Of a stretch of DNA of 64,000 nt, positions 1-9,299 are shown piece by piece. Position 1 is the stretch's first letter. Each line of letters opens with the position of its first letter. A program made the position numbers and the translations under genes. Below the pieces are notes generated by a model. That model was not told the origin of the DNA. It ran no database searches and was given only the letters and a program-made list of their open reading frames with translations. The DNA is from Streptomyces liliiviolaceus (GTDB lineage: Bacteria > Actinomycetota > Actinomycetes > Streptomycetales > Streptomycetaceae): assembly GCF_018070025.1 (NCBI RefSeq), contig NZ_JAGPYQ010000001.1:5084001-5148000 (forward strand), in the 5' to 3' direction.

Positions 1-135
1 CTGGGTCTCGCGCAGGGCGCGCCGCGCGGTGTCCGGGCCGAGGTCGTCGAGGGAGGGCGGGGTGGCGGAGGCGGTGAGCAGGCGCTGCACCACGTGGTCG
101 AGGGCCACGGCCGCACCCGGTTCTCCGGGTCTCAT
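1..135 (-). CDS. Alpha/beta hydrolase, N-terminal fragment cut by window edge
   Basis: Only the first 45 codons are in the window. The ATG at 135-133 is preceded by a strong GGAGGAG ribosome site about 6 bases upstream. The visible residues (MRPGEPGAAVALDHVVQRLL, later LGPDTARRALRE) resemble the helical N-terminal cap region of actinobacterial alpha/beta-hydrolase esterases, which often carry a P-S-L-x-x-L-x-P-x-x-A-R pattern before the hydrolase fold. The catalytic part lies outside. It starts 31 bases after the stop of the LAL regulator on the same strand, so it may be co-transcribed with it. The family call rests on a short stretch and is tentative. Confidence 0.55.
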   Translation of the reverse strand, partial: MRPGEPGAAVALDHVVQRLLTASATPPSLDDLGPDTARRALRETQ

Positions 136-166
136 GGGCTCTCCTCCGACCGTTCTGTCGCCGCTC

Positions 167-3127
167 TCACCGGTCCTGTACCAGGTCACGGAGCTGATGA
201 CGGCTGCTGACGCCGAGCTTGGGATACACGTTGTACAGATGCGAGCCTACGGTGCGCGGCGAGAGGAAGAGCCGCTCCCCTATCTCACGGTTCGACAGAC
301 CGCTCGCGGCGAACTGGACGATCTGCCGCTGCTGTGCCGTCAGCTCGTCCAGCGGCCCCACGCTCTTGGGGGCCGGTGCGGCGCCGCTGGCGCGCAGCTC
401 TATCCGGGCGGCGGTCGCGAGGGCGCCGGCGCCGAGGCGTTCGGCGGTCTCCAGGACCGTGGTCAGCTGTCGGCGCGCCTCCAGCGTACGACGGCGGCGT
501 CGCAGCCTGATCGCGTAGTCGAGGCGGACGTGACCGCGCTCCCACGGCCACCGGCCTGCCCCGTGATTGACGAGCGCGAGCTGGAAGTGCTCCTCGGCCT
601 CGCCGTCCGGGCCGACCATGGCGGCGGCGTGGTGCATGAGCAGCGTCATCCTGGTGCTCGGGCGGTCCCCCTGTTCGGCGCGGACCCGCTCCAGGATCGG
701 CAGTGCCTCGGCGGACCGTCCGGTGCGCTGGGCGGCGACCGCGAGTTCGGCGATGCTCCGCGCGGACAGGTGGGGGTGCAGCGGCGCTCCGTCGGCGGTG
801 AACAGTTCGCGCAGGTGCCGCCAGGCTCCTTCCCCGTCGCCTTGTGAGAGGGCGGCGAGTCCACGGGCGCGCAGCAGCCGGGCGTGCGTGGCCCGGTTCT
901 CGTCCAGGCAGACGGCACGCCAGACGGCGGGGGTGAGCCGGGGCGCCTCCGTGAGGGTTCCACGCAGCGCCCGGACGGTGAGCGCCTGTGCCTCCAGGTC
1001 GGCCTGGAGGCGGGGCAGGCGCAGTACCTCGGCCTCGGTCAGGGCGTCCTGGATGACGGTTTCGGCCTCCGGGAACCGCCCGATGGCCAGGAGGGTGTCG
1101 ACGAGAGGGAGGACCGACCAGCCGCGCAGTCCGAAGGCGCGGGCGGCCCGCAGCCGGTCGTCGGCCGTACGCGACTGCCCCAGGTCCACGTCCGCCTCGT
1201 CCGCGTGGCGGGCCACGGTGGCAAGCACCGTCCGAGCGGCCGGCGCGTCCGGTCCGAGGGGCCGGGAGTCCGGTCCGACGGACGGGACGTCCGGTCCGGC
1301 AGGCGAGACGCCGTACGGTCGGCCCGGGCCGGACTGCGGGGTGGCGTGCGGCCTGCCGAGGCCGGAGTGCGAGCCGGTGGCGGACTCCGGCCGGGCCACC
1401 ACCGTGACCAGTGCTTCCAGTGCGCGCCGCGCGTGCGGTGTGTCCAGGCGGAGCAGTGGGCCAGCCGCGGCGGGATGCCAGCGCGCGGACGCGTGGGCCT
1501 GGCGGGCGCGGTCGAGCAGGGTGGACAGGGCGGCCGTGTGCTCCGGCAGGCCGGACTGGTCGGCGATGGCCGCCGCGAGGCCCGTGAGCGCGAGCGCGTG
1601 GGTCCGGTCGATCGCCGGGAGGTGTTCGGCGACCTCGGCCAGTACCTCGAAGGCCTCGCGCTGGGCGGACTCCTGGGACAGGACGGAGGCCAGGGCGCCT
1701 GCCGCGGCACAGACGAGTTCCGGATCGACTTTCCGATCAGCCTTCGGGTCCGCTTCCGTATCGGCCTTCGGGGCAGCTTCCGTATCGGCCGTCGGCTCGG
1801 CTTCCGGAGGGGCTTCCGGAAGGGCTTCCGGGTGGCCGGACTCCTGGACGAGCCGTCCGTACAGCTCCCGTACCCAGCCGGGATCGCCCACCATGTGCGC
1901 CGCTGTCAGTGCTTCGGCCAGCCGACGCGCCCGTTTTGACCGCTGTGGGCTGAGCCGTGCCGCCCGCTCCAGGGCGTGCGCGGCCGACACCGCGTCCCCG
2001 CGCCGCCAGGCGGACTCGGCCAGCAGGGCGGCGACGAACGCGTTGGGTCCCACGGTGGTGGCGGCCAGATGGCGGGCCCTGGCCTCGGGCAGGACGGCGA
2101 TCTTGGCGAGGTCGCGGTGTGCCTGCCGGCGTTCACCGGCCGGGCGCCTGAGATACGCGGCCGAGCGCGCCAGCGGATGCCGGAAGTCGAGCCGGTCCTC
2201 GACCAGTACGACCAGGGCGGCGGCCTCCGCCGGTGCCCACACCGCGAGGTCGTCGGTGCCCAGGGCGGCCATGACGGCGCCGACGGTCTCGCCGGGCCCG
2301 GCGGCCGCCGCGTACAGCAGGGCCCGGCGTGTCCGCGCGGGAAGCGCGTCCAGTCGTACGCCGAAGACGTGCTCCGCGGGCAGATGTCGTGTCACTCCGG
2401 TGGGCCCCGGTACGCCGCGGCTCAGCTCCACGAGGGCCAGCGGATTGCCCTCGGCCTCCGCCAGGATCTCCAGGCGGTGCCGGCCCGTGGGCGCCGACGG
2501 CTGCCCGTCGAGGAACGCTGCGGCCGGGGCGTCGCTCAGCGGCCCCAGTCGCAGGATCTCGGAACCGGGCGGCGGGCCGGGGAGGTCCGCCTCGTGGTGT
2601 GCGGCGACCAGCACGGTGAGCGCGCGGCCGGGGAGCAGCCGGACCGCGGTGAACAGCGCTTCGAGGAAGGCGCGGTCGCACAGGTCGGCGTCGTCCACGC
2701 ACACCAGCACCGGCCGGACCGCGGCGAGCCGGTCCAGCAAGGCCGTGACCGCCGTGTGCAGCTCAGACCTGTCGCCGTCGTCCGCGCCCGGTACGGCCGT
2801 CAGCAGCCGTTGCTGCGCGGCGGGCAGAGCGGCCAGCTCGCCTCGTACCGTCGGTGTCAGCAGCTGCCGCAGACAGGCTTGCGCATGCCTAGGGTCCTCG
2901 GCCCAGCCCTGTGCGGACAGCACCAGTACGCCGTCGGTGGCGGCCCGTTCCCTGACGTGCCGGAGCACGGTCGTCCGCCCGATCCCCTCCTCGCCGAGGA
3001 GCAGCAGGGTCTGCGGAGTGCCGGGCTCGCGTGTCACGCAGCGCAGGATCCGCTCGATCTCGCCGTCCCGGCCCAGGACGGTGGCCTCGTGGCCGGTCAT
3101 GGGCTGCTGGGGCGGGTGGACCGTCAT
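167..3127 (-). CDS. LuxR-family LAL-type ATP-binding transcriptional regulator
   Basis: 986 residues, the usual size of a LAL (large ATP-binding LuxR) regulator. A Walker A motif GEEGIGRT lies at about residues 45-52 and a Walker B LVCVDDAD at about 141-148, inside an AAA/STAND-type ATPase. The middle is TPR-like helical. The last 60 residues are a LuxR HTH (LTAQQRQIVQFAASGLSNRE, then RTVGSHLYNVYPKLG). Such proteins act as ATP-dependent cytoplasmic activators. Two Pro/Ala/Asp-rich, DNA-repetitive inserts (about residues 430-468 and 595-630) look like expanded linkers. The ATG at 3127-3125 has GGGAG upstream. The target is unknown; the hydrolase just downstream is the obvious candidate. Confidence 0.9.
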   Translation of the reverse strand: MTVHPPQQPMTGHEATVLGRDGEIERILRCVTREPGTPQTLLLLGEEGIGRTTVLRHVRERAATDGVLVLSAQGWAEDPRHAQACLRQLLTPTVRGELAALPAAQQRLLTAVPGADDGDRSELHTAVTALLDRLAAVRPVLVCVDDADLCDRAFLEALFTAVRLLPGRALTVLVAAHHEADLPGPPPGSEILRLGPLSDAPAAAFLDGQPSAPTGRHRLEILAEAEGNPLALVELSRGVPGPTGVTRHLPAEHVFGVRLDALPARTRRALLYAAAAGPGETVGAVMAALGTDDLAVWAPAEAAALVVLVEDRLDFRHPLARSAAYLRRPAGERRQAHRDLAKIAVLPEARARHLAATTVGPNAFVAALLAESAWRRGDAVSAAHALERAARLSPQRSKRARRLAEALTAAHMVGDPGWVRELYGRLVQESGHPEALPEAPPEAEPTADTEAAPKADTEADPKADRKVDPELVCAAAGALASVLSQESAQREAFEVLAEVAEHLPAIDRTHALALTGLAAAIADQSGLPEHTAALSTLLDRARQAHASARWHPAAAGPLLRLDTPHARRALEALVTVVARPESATGSHSGLGRPHATPQSGPGRPYGVSPAGPDVPSVGPDSRPLGPDAPAARTVLATVARHADEADVDLGQSRTADDRLRAARAFGLRGWSVLPLVDTLLAIGRFPEAETVIQDALTEAEVLRLPRLQADLEAQALTVRALRGTLTEAPRLTPAVWRAVCLDENRATHARLLRARGLAALSQGDGEGAWRHLRELFTADGAPLHPHLSARSIAELAVAAQRTGRSAEALPILERVRAEQGDRPSTRMTLLMHHAAAMVGPDGEAEEHFQLALVNHGAGRWPWERGHVRLDYAIRLRRRRRTLEARRQLTTVLETAERLGAGALATAARIELRASGAAPAPKSVGPLDELTAQQRQIVQFAASGLSNREIGERLFLSPRTVGSHLYNVYPKLGVSSRHQLRDLVQDR

Positions 3128-3225
3128 GCACGTACTCCCGGGGCGGTGCGTTTTCCCTTACCTGGGGATTCTCGCCGAGGCCGGGGCGAAACCGCTTCTG
3201 TCACATGACTGGTCACCGGGCCTCA

Positions 3226-4326
3226 CTACGTGGTCCAGAGATGGAGGGCGGACTCGGTGGCGGAGGCGGTGTACCAGGTACCGTCGCCCAGAGCCCTGGG
3301 CAGGCCGGGCACCTCGAAGGGGTAGGCGAGACGGTCGGTCAGTCGCATACGGGTCGCATCGATGAGCCAGTGCCTGCCCGTGCCGAACTCTTCGTCGCTC
3401 TCGACCGTCGCGACGACGACGGTGTCCTCGTCGGCGAAGCCGCCCTCGTAGTCGAAGAACGCCTGTGTCTCGTCGCCCTCGAAGGCTTCGGACTGCTCGG
3501 TCGTCGGCGCGGGGCGCGGTGGGAGTTCGGCCGCGGACAGGGAGGCTTCCACCGTGCCGTCGGTGACCCGGTGGAGGGCGAGGGTGTCCTGGTCGTGGGT
3601 GACGGTGAGCAGGCGGTTTCCGGTGGGACTCACAGCCAGCAGGACGCGGTCCTCGTCACTGAAGCTGTCGATGGCGAGGGTGCGGCCGTCCCAGCGTCCC
3701 CAGCGCAGCGGAGCGCCGTCCTGTCCTTCGCCGATGGTCAGGCCCATCTGGCCAGCATCCGGATGCCCGACGTGGTCGGAACCTTCGGCTGCCGTATGTG
3801 TCGCGGCGCGGGCCAGTACCGTGCCGTCCTGGGCGGCCATGATCAGCCATTCGTCGGCTCCACGGCCGCGGTCGAGGGCCAGGGGGCCGCGGATGTGGGC
3901 CCACACCAGGGTCCCGTCCGCGGAGAACCCGGCCGAGCCGCTGCCGACGTACCGATGGTCCCGCTGGTCGGCGTACTCGGCGAAGGACTCGTGCCCCGCG
4001 CACCCTGCCCAGCAGCGGTGTCGCACCTCCCACCTCAGGTTTCCCGCCCGGTCCACCACCCTTAGCGCGTGCGGCCCGGCGAAGACGGCCAGGTCACCGG
4101 TCGGCGACACCGCGAAGTGGCCGTACCGGCGCGGCCAGGGAGCCGGAAAGCGGCCGGTCCCGGCCGTGGCCCACGACTCGTCGAGGTGCTGCACGATCAG
4201 CTCCGTGTCACCTCGCTGTACGAGCAGCCGCCTTCCCGCCCGCCGCTCCAGGTGGGGGGCGTCGTCGGCTCTGGTGAAAGGCAGAGGGGCGGCGATTGTG
4301 GTCACGAGTCGGGCAGGGTGCGTCAC
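3226..4326 (-). CDS. Hypothetical beta-propeller-like protein
   Basis: About 366 residues. I chose the GTG at 4326-4324 because it overlaps the upstream stop as GTGA, has GGAG 8-9 bases upstream, and the longer frame is only antisense-quality sequence above it. The protein has repeated blade-like strands of the type hFAVSPTGDLAVF, GFSADGTLVWAHI and LLAVSPTGNRLLTV, as in WD40 or YVTN propellers, but no catalytic motif that I recognise and no signal peptide. It is probably cytoplasmic and may be a scaffold. Its translation is likely coupled to the 100-residue gene before it. Function not assigned. Confidence 0.7.
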   Translation of the reverse strand: MTHPARLVTTIAAPLPFTRADDAPHLERRAGRRLLVQRGDTELIVQHLDESWATAGTGRFPAPWPRRYGHFAVSPTGDLAVFAGPHALRVVDRAGNLRWEVRHRCWAGCAGHESFAEYADQRDHRYVGSGSAGFSADGTLVWAHIRGPLALDRGRGADEWLIMAAQDGTVLARAATHTAAEGSDHVGHPDAGQMGLTIGEGQDGAPLRWGRWDGRTLAIDSFSDEDRVLLAVSPTGNRLLTVTHDQDTLALHRVTDGTVEASLSAAELPPRPAPTTEQSEAFEGDETQAFFDYEGGFADEDTVVVATVESDEEFGTGRHWLIDATRMRLTDRLAYPFEVPGLPRALGDGTWYTASATESALHLWTT

Positions 4327-4595
4327 GAGGACTCCGAAGGACGGGGGAACTTGCTGGCTCTTGGTGGCGCAGAGGACCGTCCGCTTACGGACCAGTCGGC
4401 GTCGTCCGGGAGCGAGGGCAGGCCGCCCGTGCGAGCGGCCGGACGGGCGGTTTCCGTCTGGGCCGGGGACAGTTCGTCGAACTGCAGCAGGTAGACGCAC
4501 GGGCGGGAGCGGGCAAGCAGCTCGGCCGCGACCGCGTCCGGGACGCCGTACTGCTGCGCCGTGTCGTGAACGAGCTGCTCGTGGATCGACGTCAT
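4323..4595 (-). CDS. Short protein resembling the N-terminus of YwqG/DUF1963
   Basis: About 90 residues from the ATG at 4595; a start at 4625 would give 100 residues, and neither has a clear ribosome site. The segment ARPAARTGGLPSLPDDADW resembles the start of YwqG/DUF1963 proteins (GGxPxLPxxxxW), which are normally 250 residues or more. After this the protein becomes Ser/Arg/Pro-rich and stops, so it is probably a truncated relative. It ends with a GTGA overlap with the propeller-like gene, showing the two are read as a pair. I cannot tell whether the short form is functional. Confidence 0.45.
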   Translation of the reverse strand: MTSIHEQLVHDTAQQYGVPDAVAAELLARSRPCVYLLQFDELSPAQTETARPAARTGGLPSLPDDADWSVSGRSSAPPRASKFPRPSESS

Positions 4596-4780
4596 GCACG
4601 TGATCGTGCCAGGAGGCACTGACATCCGTTCGCCGGTCCGGCGATTTCCGATCGCGGAAGGTCCTCGTCAGCGGCATCGTGCTGCCCCGCGCGGTTCCGA
4701 CGACGTGGTCGCACAAGCCGGACCACGATCATCTCCCCGTAACCGACGTGATCACCTGCGCATCGAGCCAGACTTGATGG

Positions 4781-5203
4781 ATGGAGTCGAATGCCCCGTG
4801 GTCGCCGGCTGCCGCCTGGGACTGGATGGAGGAATGCGCACGGTCCGCCGACTCCGCGGTGCGAGGGACCGACTCATGGGTTCCCCCTGTCGCGGAGGAG
4901 TTGGTGCTGGCTGCGAGGGCGAGCGCGTTGAGCCAGTGGTATCCGTTCACCAGCCACAACCACCTTCGGTTCGAGGACAGCCCCGCGTTCTGGATGCCTG
5001 GCGCACTGGATGTCAACAAGCTGGCTGGGTCCATCTCGTTCGACACCGGTGGACCGCAGGGTCGTCCCTTCTTCAGGGTCTGGAGCGGCCTCCTTCTCCA
5101 GAAGCCCGACCCCGTGCTCGTACTCTCCACCGCGAACGCCGTCGAGGCCGTGGCCGCACTCGTAGGGCTGGCGGCAGCTCACGGCGTGGAGAACCGGCCG
5201 TAG
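4781..5203 (+). CDS. Hypothetical protein, possibly DUF6193-like
   Basis: 140 residues. An in-frame stop lies two codons before the ATG at 4781, which therefore is the earliest start; no good ribosome site is visible. The core (ALSQWYPFTSHNHLRFEDS, then ISFDTGGPQGRPFFRVWSG and NAVEAVAALVGLAA) resembles Streptomyces DUF6193-type proteins, in which a domain of this kind sits at the C-terminus of a longer chain. Codon third positions are less G/C-biased than in neighbouring genes (several AAT, TAT, CTT, GGT), which suggests transfer or decay. It may be a stand-alone remnant. The antisense frame 4729-5130 is poorer. The family call is from pattern memory. Confidence 0.45.
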   Translation: MESNAPWSPAAAWDWMEECARSADSAVRGTDSWVPPVAEELVLAARASALSQWYPFTSHNHLRFEDSPAFWMPGALDVNKLAGSISFDTGGPQGRPFFRVWSGLLLQKPDPVLVLSTANAVEAVAALVGLAAAHGVENRP

Positions 5204-5454
5204 CGGCGCCTTTTCGCAGAGCAGTCTGGCGACAACCTCTTTCACTGGGCTCAGCCATCCAAGTCCCCCACACGAGTGGCCACCCGCGGGCGTCCGCCGC
5301 ATCCTCCCTATCGGCGCCCCTCCCCCGGCGAGGAGTGGCCGATTCTCATGCGTGGAGCCTCTCGGTCCTCAACTACGCTGCACATTCCGAGAACGGACAG
5401 AACGTAAGGAAGATCACAAGACGGACATGCGGTGGGGCGAGTCGGGGAGGGGCC
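5204..5454. other. Noncoding gap before TPP enzyme
   Basis: About 250 bases without a convincing gene. The last 100 bases are relatively A/G-rich and presumably hold the promoter and leader of the TPP-dependent enzyme; GGGGAGG just before 5455 is its ribosome site. No clear terminator or operator is seen. Confidence 0.4.
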
Positions 5455-7164
5455 ATGAAGGTCTACGAGGCCATCGTCAAGGGGCTGGAAGGAATCGGGG
5501 TGAAGACCGCCTTCGGCGGTGCCGGGGAGAGCGTCGCCGACCTGATGCTGGCCCTGGAGGAGTCGCGACGGATCCGGACGGTCATCACCCGTAACGAGCA
5601 GGCCGCGTCCTTCATGGCCTGTGGTGAGGCCATGTACACGGACCGGCTGGGCTTCTGCTTCGCGACGGCGGGCCCGGGCGCGTTCAACCTGATATCCGGG
5701 CTGGGCGTGGCGATGACCGACTCCTATCCGGTGCTGGCCGTCTCGGGTTACGCACGGATGGAGTGGGAGGGGTGGGGGGCGCTCAACGAGACCTCGGGGG
5801 TGCACCGCACTGCCGACTCGCGGGCCATGTTCGCGGCCACGACCAAGAAGTCCTTCCTGATCTCCGACCCGTCCGACACCTGTGACGTCCTGGAAGAGGC
5901 AGTCAACATCGCTCTGGGCGGACGGCCCGGACCGGTACACATCCATGTGGCCAGCGACCTCAACGAGCGCGGCACCGAGGTGAAGAACTTCCGGCCCCTG
6001 CAGCTCGACGTGGCTCCGGTCCTGCCCGACCCCGCAAGGGTCGAGGAGATCTCGTCGTTCCTGGCGGACGCGCTCGGGCGGCGGAAGAAGATCGTGCTGC
6101 TCGCCGGCTTCGGCGCGGTGCGCAGCGGAGCCGGGCCGGAGATCAGGCGACTGATCGAGCGGTTCCAGATCCCGTTGATCACCACGCTGGACGGCAAGGG
6201 CATCGTGCCGGAGGGGCATCCGCTCGCCGTGGGGGTCTTCGCCGACAGCGGTCACTCCAGCGCCTGGAAGGCCTTCCGGGAGGCCGACATCGTCCTGGCC
6301 GTCGGAAACTCCTTCAACCAGCACGCCACCTTCGACTTCCGCGGCGACCTGTTCCAGGACAAGCAGCTCGTCCATGTGAACATCGACGGGGACGAGTTCA
6401 AGAAAAGGTACCGGGCCGACCACACCCTGGTGTCCGACGCCCGCCCGGCGGTGGCCGCACTCGTCGACGCGCTGGAGCGGCGGGTCGGTGAGGTGCCGCA
6501 GGTCGAGGTCGACGGCCAGGACTACGAGGCCCGGCGCATCGTCCGGCTGCCCGGCAAGCTCCACCCGGGCCAACTCGCGCAGGCGATCGGCCGGATACTG
6601 CCGCCGCAGGGCATCCTGCTGGGCGACGCGGGCGCCCACACGGCCTGGCTCGGCTACTACGTGGAGCTGGAGGACGGGCAGCACTTCCGCAAGGCCGGTT
6701 CCTACGGGCCGATGGCAGGAGCCGTCAACAGCGCCATCGGCGTACAGCTCGCACACCCGGGACGGACCGTCGTCGTCGGCTGCGGTGACGGGTGCTACGC
6801 GATGAGCGGGTTCGAGCTGATGACCGCCGTCGAACACGAGATCCCCGTCATCTGGGTCATCTTCAACGACGAGGAGTTCAAGCTCATCAAGCTCTACCAG
6901 CTGTCCCAGCACGGGGAGTCCGGCCTGACCGGGTTCCGGAACCCGGACTACACGGCGTACGCGCGCGCGTGCGGTGCGGACGGCTACCGGGTGGACACGC
7001 TCGACGAGTTCGAGGACGCGTTCCGCAGGGCGCTGCGCTCCGGGCGGCCCACGCTCATCGACGCCCACATCACCCGGTGGGCCGTTCCGCACTACAGCCC
7101 CTCACCCGACGGTGTGATCGCCGGTCTCGTGGAGGCCGTCGAGGAACGCCTGAGGGAGGACTGA
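5455..7164 (+). CDS. Thiamine pyrophosphate-dependent enzyme, acetolactate synthase-like
   Basis: 569 residues starting at the ATG preceded by GGGGAGGGG. It has the three-domain layout of the AHAS/POX/benzoylformate decarboxylase superfamily: an N-terminal pyrimidine-binding domain with the conserved activating Glu in TRNEQAASFMA, a central Rossmann-like domain (LLAGFGAVRSGAGPEIRRLI), and a C-terminal ThDP domain with the GDG...FND motif (GDGCYAMSGFELMTAVEHE, then VIWVIFNDEEF). The expected reaction is ThDP-dependent decarboxylation or carboligation of a 2-oxo acid. No regulatory small subunit (ilvN-like) follows, so it is probably not the housekeeping acetolactate synthase. The patatin gene follows after 61 bases and may be in the same operon. 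Substrate unknown. Confidence 0.85.
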   Translation: MKVYEAIVKGLEGIGVKTAFGGAGESVADLMLALEESRRIRTVITRNEQAASFMACGEAMYTDRLGFCFATAGPGAFNLISGLGVAMTDSYPVLAVSGYARMEWEGWGALNETSGVHRTADSRAMFAATTKKSFLISDPSDTCDVLEEAVNIALGGRPGPVHIHVASDLNERGTEVKNFRPLQLDVAPVLPDPARVEEISSFLADALGRRKKIVLLAGFGAVRSGAGPEIRRLIERFQIPLITTLDGKGIVPEGHPLAVGVFADSGHSSAWKAFREADIVLAVGNSFNQHATFDFRGDLFQDKQLVHVNIDGDEFKKRYRADHTLVSDARPAVAALVDALERRVGEVPQVEVDGQDYEARRIVRLPGKLHPGQLAQAIGRILPPQGILLGDAGAHTAWLGYYVELEDGQHFRKAGSYGPMAGAVNSAIGVQLAHPGRTVVVGCGDGCYAMSGFELMTAVEHEIPVIWVIFNDEEFKLIKLYQLSQHGESGLTGFRNPDYTAYARACGADGYRVDTLDEFEDAFRRALRSGRPTLIDAHITRWAVPHYSPSPDGVIAGLVEAVEERLRED

Positions 7165-7225
7165 AGGACGACTGAGGGCGGGCTGAGGGCGGGCTGAGAA
7201 GAACCGGACCAGAAGGGGGGAAACC

Positions 7226-8215
7226 ATGTCCAAGGCGGATCTGGTTCTGGAAGGCGGAGGGGTACGCGGTCTGGGCACCGCGGGTGCGGTGATCCGGCTG
7301 CTGGAGGAGGGATACACCTTCCAGCGCGTGGCGGGCACCTCGGTGGGTGCCGTCGCCGCGGCCTTCGTGGCGGCCGGCATGGACGCCGAAGAGCTGCGCG
7401 AGGTCATGGAAGACCTGGAACTGAACCTGATACCCGACCGGGACCGGCTCGGCAGGTGGCCGATGCCGGGCGTTCCGATGCTGAGCGAAGGCGTTTCACT
7501 GCTCCGCCGGCACGGGGCGTACCAGGGTGCCTGGATCCACCAGTGGATAAAAACCGTACTCGCCAGGAAGAAGGTCACCACCTTCGCCGATCTGCGACGC
7601 GAGGACAGCGGTGACTCCGCGGGGCTCACCGAGGACCAGAAGTACAAGCTGGTGGTAACGGCCACCGATGTCACACGCGGCCGGCTGCTGCGACTTCCGT
7701 GGGACTACCACCTCTACGGCCTCAAGGCGGAAGAGCAGTCGGTGGCCGACGCCGTACGGATGTCGCTGTCGATTCCCTTCTACTTCCAGCCGCGCACACT
7801 CGCCCATGGCGAGACCGGACAGGAATCGGTGATCGTCGACGGCGGGGTGCTGTCCAACTTCCCCGTCGAGGTGTTCGACCGCACCGACGGAGAGAAGAGC
7901 CGCTGGCGGACGATCGGGGTACGTATCCTCCCCGACCTGCCCGCGGGCATCGCCCAACTGTTCTCGCTCCCGGCTCTGCGGCTGTTCCCGTTGCTGCACC
8001 TGCTCCAGCAGGTCGTGACGACCGCCGTCGTGGGCAACGACCAGAGCCATCTGGACCGCCCCGGGGTACGGGACCGGACCATCGCCGTGGACCTGCCGGC
8101 TCTCGGTGTCACCGATTTCGGCCTGGACCTGGCCCAGCGGCAGGAGGCCGTCCAACGCGGCTGGCACGCGGCCGACGCGTACGTGAAGCGTTGCCCCACC
8201 GATCCTTCGGAGTGA
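7226..8215 (+). CDS. Patatin-like phospholipase
   Basis: 329 residues with all patatin landmarks: the oxyanion-hole glycine loop EGGGVRGLGTAGAV at about residues 9-22, the nucleophile elbow GTSVGAV (Ser in G-x-S-x-G), and the DGGVLSNFPV block carrying the catalytic Asp. These enzymes hydrolyse acyl esters of phospholipids with a Ser-Asp dyad. There is no signal peptide or membrane anchor, so it is probably cytoplasmic or peripheral. The ATG is preceded by GAAGGGGGGAAACC, a strong ribosome site. Just before it, 7165-7200 carries a short GGGCGGGCTGA direct repeat. Confidence 0.88.
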   Translation: MSKADLVLEGGGVRGLGTAGAVIRLLEEGYTFQRVAGTSVGAVAAAFVAAGMDAEELREVMEDLELNLIPDRDRLGRWPMPGVPMLSEGVSLLRRHGAYQGAWIHQWIKTVLARKKVTTFADLRREDSGDSAGLTEDQKYKLVVTATDVTRGRLLRLPWDYHLYGLKAEEQSVADAVRMSLSIPFYFQPRTLAHGETGQESVIVDGGVLSNFPVEVFDRTDGEKSRWRTIGVRILPDLPAGIAQLFSLPALRLFPLLHLLQQVVTTAVVGNDQSHLDRPGVRDRTIAVDLPALGVTDFGLDLAQRQEAVQRGWHAADAYVKRCPTDPSE

Positions 8216-8318
8216 CGGCCGACGGGGCGGGGCGAGTGCGCACGGTTTCTCCCGGTCACCGATGAGTTTCGGTGCGCCGACCGGTCCAAGTCGGCGTATC
8301 CGAAAGAGGGAGAACCCG

Positions 8319-9170
8319 ATGGGCCAGACGCGCCCGCATCCGACGACCGGCATCGCCCGCCGCATGTTCGAGCTCCTGGAGCCGATCTGCCTGGTCACCT
8401 TCTGCGCCGACGAGTGCAACGAAGAACTGGCCGCGCTCGGCCACCGCACCTACTGGGACGGCTATTTCGCCAGCCGTGCCGCACCACTGGGACGGGTGCC
8501 GGCCCACGTCGTGCACGCGGCCTTCTACAACTTCGCCGACGGGGAGGCCGCACGGCACATCCCAAGCGCCTGGGAGACGATCCCGCCCGAGGCCTCCGTC
8601 GCCGCGCGGGAGCGGGGCAGCGCGGCCTCCCTGCGCCGCATCCTCGGCGACGAACTGGCCGACTCCCCCGGCCTGGTGCGCGCCGCGGACCTCACGACCA
8701 AGGCCGCGACGAGCGCCCCCACCGAAGGCCGGGTGATGTACGCGGGCATGCGCACCCTTGAGGTACCCGGCGACCCCGTCGCCCGGTTGTGGCATTCCGC
8801 GACCATGCTGCGCGAGCACCGCGGTGACGGGCACATCGCCGCGCTCGTCGGCGCGCGTATCGGCGGCACGGAAGCCCATGTGCTCTCCGCTCTGGAACAG
8901 GGCATCCACCCCCCGGAGTCGTTCGGCCGCATCCATCACCTGCCGAAAGAGCGCCTGGCCGCGGTCATGTCCGGCCTGCGCGCACGCGGGCTCGTCGACG
9001 CCGACGGCCACTTCACCGAGGCCGGCCGCGCGACCAAACAACGCATCGAAACGCTCACCGACGAACTCGCCGTCGCGCCCTACGACGCCCTGTCCCCCGC
9101 CGAGCTCGACGAACTGATCACCGAACTCGAACCCGTCACCGCGGCGCTGGTGGCCACAGGCTCACAGTGA
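8319..9170 (+). CDS. SCO6745-family protein with winged-helix-like C-terminus
   Basis: 283 residues from the ATG at 8319, which has AAGAGGGAG upstream; the frame stays open to 8262 but without a comparable ribosome site. The sequence (RRMFELLEPICLVTFCADECNEEL, then YWDGYFASRAAPLGRVPAHVV) matches the actinobacterial SCO6745 family, which ends in a helix-turn-helix-like region (HLPKERLAAVMSGLRARGLVD, then TEAGRATKQ). The biochemical role of the family is not established; it resembles a DNA-binding or ligand-sensing protein more than an enzyme. No signal peptide. Confidence 0.75.
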   Translation: MGQTRPHPTTGIARRMFELLEPICLVTFCADECNEELAALGHRTYWDGYFASRAAPLGRVPAHVVHAAFYNFADGEAARHIPSAWETIPPEASVAARERGSAASLRRILGDELADSPGLVRAADLTTKAATSAPTEGRVMYAGMRTLEVPGDPVARLWHSATMLREHRGDGHIAALVGARIGGTEAHVLSALEQGIHPPESFGRIHHLPKERLAAVMSGLRARGLVDADGHFTEAGRATKQRIETLTDELAVAPYDALSPAELDELITELEPVTAALVATGSQ

Positions 9171-9299
9171 CACGCAGAAACCGCCACAGACCAGAACGGC
9201 CGCGGAAATATACGACAGGTCACGCAACCAACCGCTGTACTCATGTGTCTGAAGAACGCTGCATGAGGACAGGAGAGGCATGGACATTCCATTCCCCCC

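Noticed and set aside
567..3365. 932-codon plus-strand frame opposite the LAL regulator
   Set aside because: Ser/Arg/Ala-rich shadow of a well-supported regulator.
4729..5130. 133-codon minus-strand frame
   Set aside because: Opposes the DUF6193-like gene; its sequence shows no fold-like pattern and worse codon positions.
5455..7164. Housekeeping acetolactate synthase (ilvB)
   Set aside because: No ilvN small subunit or ilvC follows and the sequence only matches the superfamily, so I kept a general TPP-enzyme call.
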